Assembly (NCBI GenBank): GCA_934091015.1
Contig: CAKOKM010000058.1
Location: forward strand, 1-5,014
From: an uncultured Bacilli bacterium
GTDB lineage: Bacteria; Bacillota_I; Bacilli_A; RF39; UBA660
Direction of reading: 5' to 3'
DNA: 5,014 nucleotides
The notes under the pieces are model-generated. The model searched no databases. It was not told the DNA's origin and saw only the letters and a program-made list of their open reading frames with translations. The position numbers and the translations under genes are program-made. This document shows positions 1 to 5,014 of the stretch, in pieces. The stretch's first letter is position 1. Every line of letters begins with the position of its first letter.

Positions 1-689
1 TTATAATGAATTGTATCTCTTGATAAGCTTAATGTAATTTTTTCTGGTTTAACTTCAATCGTAGGTTCTTCTTTCTTAGGTTCTTCGATTTTTGGTTCTT
101 CGATTTTTGGTTCTTCTTTCTTTTCAACTTTTACTTTTTCCCATTTTGCATAAAGAGTTGTATCTTCTGCTAATAATGCCTTATTGTAAATTGGTGTTTC
201 ATTTTTATCAACCCAACCTTTAAATATATTTCCCTTTAATGTTGGATTTTTTGGTAGAATAAGTTCTTCTCCTTTATTAATAGTTATCGGAGAAATTTTA
301 CTTCCACCTTTTGTATCAAATTTAATTGTAATTTTTTCAACAATTCCTTCATATACAGCCTTTAATTTAATGTTTTCTTTTATTTCTGTACTAAAATCAA
401 AAGGTTTATCGGCAAGTACGTCTTTTCCATCTTTTTGTCCCACAACTAAGAACCAACCAATAAATTTTTCTCCTAATTTATCTTTTCCTTTTATATCTTC
501 ATCATCAATTGTTTTATTATACTTAACTAATACAACATCACTTTTAGTTCCATTATTTAAATCAAATGTAATTTCAAATTTACGATTAAAAAACCATATA
601 CAAAATGATATTGCACCAATTATTATAAGTAGTAATAATGTTAGCACTATAAGTTTTATTTTTTTAGTTTCATTTTTATTTTTTTCCAT
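1..689 (-). CDS. Membrane-anchored protein with two InlB B-repeats and an EEPK spacer (C-terminus beyond the window)
   Basis: The frame stays open from ATG 689 to the left edge (229 codons plus two bases, no stop), so the C-terminus is missing. Translation by hand gives: a Lys-rich cytoplasmic tail 1-12 (MEKNKNETKKIK); one membrane span 13-34 ending CIWFF; InlB B-repeat (Listeria-Bacteroides repeat, Flg_new family) at about 38-115 (FEITFDLNNGT, FIGWF, LKAVYEG); a second copy at 119-184 (ITIKFDTKGGSKI, FKGWVDKN, TTLYAKWE); a charged spacer 185-209 with KKEEPKIEEPKIEEPKKEEP; then the start of another beta domain (ITLSLSRDTIHY). The topology is N-inside, C-outside. InlB B-repeats are beta-grasp-like modules of Gram-positive surface proteins, here probably a stalk holding a distal domain away from the membrane. 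The distal domain's function cannot be seen. The strong AAGGAG site supports this start. Confidence 0.9.
   Translation of the reverse strand, partial: MEKNKNETKKIKLIVLTLLLLIIIGAISFCIWFFNRKFEITFDLNNGTKSDVVLVKYNKTIDDEDIKGKDKLGEKFIGWFLVVGQKDGKDVLADKPFDFSTEIKENIKLKAVYEGIVEKITIKFDTKGGSKISPITINKGEELILPKNPTLKGNIFKGWVDKNETPIYNKALLAEDTTLYAKWEKVKVEKKEEPKIEEPKIEEPKKEEPTIEVKPEKITLSLSRDTIHY
66..122 (-). repeat. 15-bp in-frame tandem repeat encoding an EEPKI/EEPKK spacer
   Basis: The plus-strand unit TTCTTCGATTTTTGG occurs twice exactly (81-95 and 96-110). It is flanked by diverged units at 66-80 (TTCTTCTTTCTTAGG) and 111-122 (TTCTTCTTTCTT). Each full unit adds five residues (P-K-I-E-E or P-K-K-E-E), giving a stiff, charged spacer between the second InlB B-repeat and the next domain. 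Because the unit is a multiple of three, copy-number changes would keep the frame. Confidence 0.9.
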
Positions 690-696
690 ACGTAAT

Positions 697-702
697 CTCC
701 TT
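697..702 (-). promoter_or_regulatory. Ribosome binding site of the InlB-repeat protein gene, overlapping the upstream stop
   Basis: The junction reads TAAGGAGATTACGTATG on the minus strand. The TAA stop (703-701) shares two bases with the AAGGAG site, which lies 7 nt before ATG at 689. This fixes the start of the downstream gene and suggests translational coupling. Confidence 0.88.
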
Positions 703-1183
703 ATTTTTTTACCTTATTGGCAAGTTTAATTACTTGATCAGTATATTTTAATAATTCCTTTTCATTTTTAAATCCACATGTCATAGCATAATATTTAATA
801 TAGCTATCACTTTCATTTATATATTTCATTTGTAATGCTTTATTAATATTATAGTTTTCTTTAGCAGATAAGTTAGATAATTTAGAATAATCTTTAACCG
901 TTATATTATAAAGTGGATCCTTATTTTTAAATTTCTCATATAACTCATTTGATATAATACAATTATCTATTAAATCTTTATTATTTTCAAATTCAATTAA
1001 TGTTTTCTTCTTTTCAGGATATACTGTTACATTTACAATTCTATCAATATATTCAACTTTTCCATTTTTTATTTTACCAACATATGGCTTTTTAAATGAA
1101 TTAATTATTAAAACTATACCAATTATTAATATACACATAATAATTAATAAAATTATTATTTTTTTTATTTTTTTCTTTTTCAT
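701..1183 (-). CDS. Hypothetical membrane-anchored protein, Lys-rich, extracellular C-terminal domain
   Basis: I do not recognise a family for this 160-residue protein. Residues 1-9 are almost all Lys (MKKKKIKKI), and about 8-28 form one Ile/Leu membrane span. By the positive-inside rule the rest (29-160) lies outside the cell. That part begins with a likely beta-strand section (KNGKVEYIDRIVNVTVYP) and ends in a Lys-rich helix (about 139-160) closing with NKVKK. Cys75 and Cys136 both fall outside the membrane and could form a disulfide; Cys17 is in the span. The sequence IIMC at 14-17 is not a good lipobox, so a lipoprotein is unlikely. The start has a modest AAGG site 5 nt upstream. It is probably co-transcribed with the next gene, whose Shine-Dalgarno overlaps this stop codon. 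A helper or interaction partner of the neighbouring surface proteins is possible, from position only. Confidence 0.85.
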   Translation of the reverse strand: MKKKKIKKIIILLIIMCILIIGIVLIINSFKKPYVGKIKNGKVEYIDRIVNVTVYPEKKKTLIEFENNKDLIDNCIISNELYEKFKNKDPLYNITVKDYSKLSNLSAKENYNINKALQMKYINESDSYIKYYAMTCGFKNEKELLKYTDQVIKLANKVKK

Positions 1184-1203
1184 ATTTACCTTAAAAATAT
1201 AGA

Positions 1204-1233
1204 AAGAAAGTTAGAGAAAACCCTAACTTTCTT
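1204..1233 (-). terminator. Stem-loop overlapping the stop codon; weak rho-independent terminator or attenuator
   Basis: AAGAAAGTTAG (1233-1223) pairs perfectly with CTAACTTTCTT (1214-1204). A G-U and a G-C pair extend it to 13 bp around a UUUU loop. The G-U pair exists only in the minus-strand transcript (it is an A-C mismatch in the plus-strand one), so the hairpin belongs to the minus strand. The first arm starts inside the TAA stop of the large gene. The downstream U tract is poor: UCUAUAUUUUU, with the five U's starting 6 nt after the stem. The next gene's ATG is only 20 nt past the stem, so this may be partial termination, or an RNA-stabilising 3' end that sets the expression ratio of the two sides. 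Confidence 0.7.
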
Positions 1234-4200
1234 AGTTTTGCTTTCTTCTATAACTGTATATTCCAACACTAACTAAACCAATTACTGAAATGATACTAGC
1301 TCCAATATATTTTAAAACATTATCATAAGTACTTGGATTATCTATTAGTTCTTCAACTCTTGCTACATTAAACATTGTTGATGCTTCTCCACCATCATTA
1401 AAGACAACTTTTAAAGTATGTTCTCCAACAGATAGTTTATCAACAAATGCTTTTTTCAATGTAATAATTGTACTACCACTTTCTGCTGTATAATTTTTAG
1501 AATCTACTAATTCATTATCAACATATACCTTACCACCATCTACAAATTTACTAAAATCAGCATTAATTCTGAATTTAGCTTCATCACTTTCAGTGATTGT
1601 ATATTTTTGATTTGCTCCATCAGTTACTTCATAAACTATTCTTTCAACTACAACTTCTAAATTAATATTAGATGTTATATTTGTTAGTTTTAAAGTACTG
1701 TTTACCATGTCAGCAGTTTTATCAGTTTCATCAACTAGAACTTTAACTAGTTTATATCCGTTATTTGCAGTTATAGTAAATTCTTGTGTATCTCCATAAT
1801 TAACAGAAACTGCTCCATTTGGTGTAATAGTAGCACCAGCTACATCTTTAACAGTTATAGTAAACGGTATTTTCTTATAACTTACAGCAACATCTGTTTC
1901 TTCATCTACTGTAAGTTCTATTTTATTACCAGTTACTGTAGTTTCTACTGTATTTACTAATACTTTGTCAATCATATAACCAGTATCTGGAATAAATGTA
2001 ATTTCAACATTTGTTCCTTCAACAGCACCTAATATACTTGGTGTAATTGTACCATTACCACCAGGTACTGATGTTATTACATTAAACTTATCTAAAACTA
2101 CAACCTCAATATCAATATCAGTTATTGTTTTATAGTTTGTAGTATCAACAGGTGTATATGTAGCTTTATATGTATTTGTTCCAACTGTTAATACTATGCT
2201 TGCATCATTCCAAGTAAATCTATCTAGAAGTTCCACATCATATAATGTTTCACCTTTAATTCCAGTAAGATCAGTTGGCACTGTATATTCTGGTGTTGCT
2301 TGATCTATGGTCCAAGATAATACAATTCTATCATTTGTAAAATCTTTCCATTCATAATTATTTTTATCTTTAAGCTCAGCATAGATTATATTGGTTGATG
2401 CATCTTTTTTAGTAGTAACTCCAGATATTTTGATATTATCATTTACATTATTTAATGTAGGTGTTATTTCACTGCCATTATACACATAAGAATCATTATC
2501 TATAGTTACTTTTTCAAGACTTGCTTTTTTAATAGTGAATGCTACACTAAATGTTCCAGTGTAATTTGTATTTGTATCAGGAACTTTATATGTAACTGTA
2601 TAAGTACCAGCATTTGTAGGAGCTGTAGCACTACTATATGATGTAGAACCAGTGCCTTCATATAATACTTCTAAATCACTAACATTTATCGTTCCAGCAT
2701 TAACACTAATTGTTCCTGTTGGTTTTTTAGTACTTCCATCATAAGTAAATGTTTCATTATTAGAAAGTCCAGTAATATTTACATCAGTTTTATTTACAAC
2801 ATGAACTGTAAAATCTTTTGTTGTTTCTTTCCATTCAGGAGTTTCATCTCCACCAAGATCCATTTTTGCTGCTGTAACAGTTATTACAACATCACCTTCA
2901 GTAGCTCCTGCTACAAATTCTTCGTTTATAGCATTATATGTAAGTGCTGTTCCTGATTTAATAGTAAAACCAATGTTTCCTATATTTCCAGTTACTGATT
3001 GTTCTAAATAACCTTTTGATATAGAACCATTAACTCTTACATATTGATCTGTAATTGTTAAAGGTTGATCTGCACTTGTTACTTCAAGTACACCATTTAT
3101 ATGTGTTCCAAATGTATAGTTACCAGTAATATCTTCACCATTTCTCATTACTTTAACATTGCTTACAGTATTATTTGAAGAACCTACAAATTTTTGGCTA
3201 CCAGTAATTGTAGCTTCTAACATATCACCTGGTAGTAATACACCATTAGTATATGTATAATTATTTTTTGTTAAATCAGCACCATCATATACTTTATTAT
3301 CTGAATCAGCTGTTACAACTATTGATGTTGTAATTGGGTTTACTGTTAATTTACCAGCAGTTTTTACAATATTTGAGTAACAACTAGTTACATCAACACC
3401 CTCAGCATTTGTTATAGTAATTTCTCCAATTGTATTATTTTCAAGAGCTGTATCATTAACGTCTCTTACTTTACCAGTAATTACCGCAGTAACTAAATCG
3501 CCATTAGGTAATTTTTTATCAGTTACTGGACTAGCATTATTTGCCCATAAAACATCATAAGCATTTTTTGTGTGTTCTGAACCATCATATGTAAATGTTT
3601 CATCATAACTTTTTACTTTTACTTCTGTAGTAATTGGTGTGATTTCAAAATCAACACTAGCATCACTTGCTGTATAATTTGGATTTGTAATACTTAAAGT
3701 AGCTTTATATTTACCAACTAATTTAGGTAATGTTGTTCCAATTTCATCATAAGAACTATTATTTTCCTTATAGTAAGTAATTTTATAGTCGCCAGTTCCT
3801 AGTTCGCTAACTCCTGTTGCAGTTGGAGTTTTAGTTTCTCCATAAACCCATGTATCAACTAAACCACTAATACCTACAGTAAGGTCTTTCTTTTCAACTT
3901 TTAATGTAACTGTTGCTGTATATGTTTTACCACCCATATCAGTTACAGTAATTGTTGCAGTATAATCACCAACATCAAGACCAGCTTTTGCTTTTACCTT
4001 AAAATCAGTATTTGTTGCACCAGCACTAACTGTTGGTTGTGTTCCTCCCATGATTGCAAATTTTTCAGTATCAGATACTGTTACATTTTTAATTTGTAAA
4101 TCATTTTCACCAATATTTTTAATTGTAATATTAGTTTCAGGTGTTTCACCATATTTACCATTTAAAGTAGCATTAGATACATTAAATCCATTTGCAAATT

Positions 4201-4999
4201 TAACTGTTATTGGACACCAATAAGCATTAAGATCAGAAGTATTAAGTATTGCTGTTCTATCAGCAGTAGCTTTTACACCACGACTAGGATAATACTCGAT
4301 AACAGCATTGGCATCAATTACATCATTAACAGTTAAAGAAGAAGTATTACTAAGTTGTCTATATAGATTTCTTTCAGCACCTTCAGCACGGTTTAAAGTT
4401 ATACTTTCCAAATAAACTTTTTTAGCAGCACCAGACCAAAATAAGTACTGATTCCCATTAACATTAGAATTTTTTATAATGAGATTTTCATATTTTTGCC
4501 CATCTTTCATACTAACAACGGTAGTAAAATTACTATTTTTTACTTCAAAATCAACCCCGTCAATCTCAAAGTTTACCTTTTCTGCATCACGAATAATTGC
4601 TCCACGCAATAAAAAATAGGTCGATGCACCGGTATGATTACCAATAATTTTTGCAGTATTACTATTGGCAGAATCAATCAATTTAATATCAGCATCTGTA
4701 TAATACCAAAAATTAATTTCTTTACCATCTGGTACAGTTATAGTGTGACCATTTAAATCAAGTGTTTTTGACTTATAAATAGAGAATGTTGTATTATATT
4801 CGCTTGATAGTTCAATATTCTTATTAAGTCTAACTATATCTGTTGTTTTATCATACATCTTATTTACTAATGCATCTCGATCTTCAACAACTGCAGTTGT
4901 TGTTTCAGCATTTACATTAGTTAGTCCAATGGCGAAAACTGCTACTAATGTAAATAGTATTGTAGTTAATTTTTTAACTACATTTTTAGATTTGCTCAT
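1232..4999 (-). CDS. Large modular secreted surface protein (beta-helix, MBG/YDG repeats, divergent InlB B-repeats, C-terminal anchor)
   Basis: Likely a cell-surface adhesin or stalk protein of 1255 residues; its ligand is unknown. ATG at 4999 is preferred because AAGGAGG lies 8 nt upstream; an in-frame TTG one codon earlier would leave only 5 nt. Visible order: signal peptide 1-31 (KK, hydrophobic core, cut near NVNA/ETT); Asn-rich beta-helix-like region about 45-260 (DLNGHTI); Ig-like domain about 263-369 of the 'NIGENDLQI...GLDVGDYTATITV' type; MBG/YDG-type repeats about 371-645 with YDG motifs near 471 and 571; Ig-like 647-738; two more MBG-type units 739-902 (TYDGS, VYNGS); a further beta unit to 969; divergent InlB B-repeats 970-1043 and 1044-1119; X2-like domain 1120-1214 (GSTIITLKKAF, LSVGEHTLKVVF); NPSTYDN at 1221-1227, membrane span, RRKQN tail. 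No catalytic motif is recognised. Only two Cys were seen (262, 540). Domain names come from pattern memory and boundaries are approximate. Confidence 0.93.
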   Translation of the reverse strand: MSKSKNVVKKLTTILFTLVAVFAIGLTNVNAETTTAVVEDRDALVNKMYDKTTDIVRLNKNIELSSEYNTTFSIYKSKTLDLNGHTITVPDGKEINFWYYTDADIKLIDSANSNTAKIIGNHTGASTYFLLRGAIIRDAEKVNFEIDGVDFEVKNSNFTTVVSMKDGQKYENLIIKNSNVNGNQYLFWSGAAKKVYLESITLNRAEGAERNLYRQLSNTSSLTVNDVIDANAVIEYYPSRGVKATADRTAILNTSDLNAYWCPITVKFANGFNVSNATLNGKYGETPETNITIKNIGENDLQIKNVTVSDTEKFAIMGGTQPTVSAGATNTDFKVKAKAGLDVGDYTATITVTDMGGKTYTATVTLKVEKKDLTVGISGLVDTWVYGETKTPTATGVSELGTGDYKITYYKENNSSYDEIGTTLPKLVGKYKATLSITNPNYTASDASVDFEITPITTEVKVKSYDETFTYDGSEHTKNAYDVLWANNASPVTDKKLPNGDLVTAVITGKVRDVNDTALENNTIGEITITNAEGVDVTSCYSNIVKTAGKLTVNPITTSIVVTADSDNKVYDGADLTKNNYTYTNGVLLPGDMLEATITGSQKFVGSSNNTVSNVKVMRNGEDITGNYTFGTHINGVLEVTSADQPLTITDQYVRVNGSISKGYLEQSVTGNIGNIGFTIKSGTALTYNAINEEFVAGATEGDVVITVTAAKMDLGGDETPEWKETTKDFTVHVVNKTDVNITGLSNNETFTYDGSTKKPTGTISVNAGTINVSDLEVLYEGTGSTSYSSATAPTNAGTYTVTYKVPDTNTNYTGTFSVAFTIKKASLEKVTIDNDSYVYNGSEITPTLNNVNDNIKISGVTTKKDASTNIIYAELKDKNNYEWKDFTNDRIVLSWTIDQATPEYTVPTDLTGIKGETLYDVELLDRFTWNDASIVLTVGTNTYKATYTPVDTTNYKTITDIDIEVVVLDKFNVITSVPGGNGTITPSILGAVEGTNVEITFIPDTGYMIDKVLVNTVETTVTGNKIELTVDEETDVAVSYKKIPFTITVKDVAGATITPNGAVSVNYGDTQEFTITANNGYKLVKVLVDETDKTADMVNSTLKLTNITSNINLEVVVERIVYEVTDGANQKYTITESDEAKFRINADFSKFVDGGKVYVDNELVDSKNYTAESGSTIITLKKAFVDKLSVGEHTLKVVFNDGGEASTMFNVARVEELIDNPSTYDNVLKYIGASIISVIGLVSVGIYSYRRKQN
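1235..1339 (-). other. C-terminal sorting-signal-like anchor (NPSTYDN, membrane span, RRK tail)
   Basis: Residues 1221-1227 read NPSTYDN. They are followed by a hydrophobic stretch of about 19 residues (1232-1250: Ile, Gly, Val, Ser rich) and the tail YRRKQN. This is the tripartite layout of a sortase substrate: short motif, span, positive tail. The motif is not LPXTG. It resembles NPxT-type signals, as in the NPQTN signal of sortase B substrates, followed by D, which is common after LPXTG-like motifs. No sortase gene lies in the window, so covalent wall attachment is an inference; a plain C-terminal membrane anchor is the alternative. Confidence 0.7.
2736..2757 (-). repeat. 22-bp direct repeat, copy A (inside an MBG-type unit)
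   Basis: This stretch matches 3582-3603 at 21 of 22 bases, differing only at 2744. It encodes the ETFTYDG motif at the start of an MBG-type unit. The offset between copies is 846 bp, exactly 282 codons, so both are read in the same frame. Confidence 0.8.
3582..3603 (-). repeat. 22-bp direct repeat, copy B (inside a YDG-type unit)
   Basis: This is the partner of 2736-2757, with 21 of 22 bases identical. It encodes the same ETFTYDG motif in an earlier unit of the large surface protein. The surrounding protein units have diverged much more, so the match marks either a conserved motif with matching codon choice or local gene conversion. Confidence 0.8.
4907..4999 (-). other. Sec signal peptide of the large surface protein
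   Basis: Residues 1-31 have a basic n-region (MSKSKNVVKK), a hydrophobic core rich in Leu, Val, Ala, Phe and Ile, and a small-residue end, VNA before ETTTA, that fits signal peptidase I cleavage (A-X-A-like with V at -3 and A at -1). There is no Cys at the cleavage point, so it is not a lipoprotein. There is no YSIRK-GS motif. Confidence 0.85.
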
Positions 5000-5007
5000 C
5001 AAATCTT

Positions 5008-5014
5008 CCTCCTT
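5008..5014 (-). promoter_or_regulatory. Ribosome binding site of the large surface protein gene
   Basis: AAGGAGG on the minus strand is a near-perfect Shine-Dalgarno match. It sits 8 nt before ATG at 4999 and 5 nt before TTG at 5002, so it favours the ATG. The promoter lies beyond the right edge. Confidence 0.9.

Noticed and set aside
66..122. CRISPR-like repeat array
   Set aside because: The copies are directly adjacent with no spacers, only 15 bp long, and in frame inside a coding region.
370..729. A 119-codon open frame on the plus strand
   Set aside because: It lies antisense to two well-supported minus-strand genes, spans their junction, has no Shine-Dalgarno site, and its Ser/Phe/Leu-rich composition is what the reverse of AT-rich Lys/Glu coding DNA gives.
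1129..1143. Lipoprotein signal (lipobox) in the small protein at Cys17
   Set aside because: The residues before the Cys are I-I-M, and Met at -1 does not fit the usual Gly/Ala/Ser; the Cys lies mid-span rather than at its end.
1246..1279. A possible promoter for the small-protein gene inside the 3' end of the large gene (TTGGTT, 17 nt, TACAGT)
   Set aside because: Both hexamers match the consensus poorly, such matches are common in AT-rich coding DNA, and the hairpin would lie between it and the gene.
4220..4870. Active pectate lyase or other polysaccharide enzyme in the N-terminal beta-helix-like region
   Set aside because: The DLNGHTI-type pattern supports only a right-handed beta-helix-like fold; no catalytic motif of a known lyase or hydrolase was recognised.
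5000..5002. TTG as the start codon of the large surface protein
   Set aside because: The ATG one codon later has better spacing (8 nt against 5 nt) from the AAGGAGG site and is the stronger start codon.

Overview
The window is strongly AT-rich, with genes full of Lys, Asn, Ile, Thr and Val. All three genes lie on the minus strand behind Shine-Dalgarno sites of the AAGGAGG type. The large surface protein has a Gram-positive layout: signal peptide, beta-rich repeat stalk, and a C-terminal tripartite anchor. This suggests a low-GC Bacillota, most like gut commensal Bacilli, Erysipelotrichia or Clostridia; the lineage is an inference. Every Trp codon examined is TGG and both complete genes end in TAA. 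A Mycoplasma-type code with TGA as Trp therefore has no support here.

Layout, in the direction of transcription (right to left). (1) 4999-1232 encodes a secreted, modular surface protein of 1255 residues. It has a signal peptide, an N-terminal beta-helix-like region, an Ig-like domain, a chain of MBG/YDG-type repeats, two divergent InlB B-repeats, an X2-like domain, and a C-terminal NPSTYDN motif with a membrane span and RRK tail. (2) 1233-1204 is an inverted repeat that begins inside this gene's stop codon and looks like a weak terminator or attenuator. (3) 1183-701 encodes an unrecognised 160-residue protein with one N-terminal membrane anchor. (4) 689 to the left edge encodes a third protein, truncated by the window, with an N-terminal anchor, two classical InlB B-repeats and a charged Pro/Glu/Lys spacer built from a 15-bp tandem repeat.

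The second and third genes are tightly coupled: the stop codon of one runs into the Shine-Dalgarno site of the next, with 11 nt between them. Only 48 nt, most of it hairpin, separates the first gene from the second, so the pair is probably transcribed by read-through or from a promoter inside the end of the first gene. All three products are predicted to face the outside of the cell, so this reads as a cell-surface (adhesin-like) locus. No enzyme, RNA gene, mobile element or CRISPR array was seen. No stretch over 300 bases lacks a gene. I found no clearly new system; the most interesting points are the non-canonical anchor motif, the two opposite anchoring topologies, and the repeat structure.
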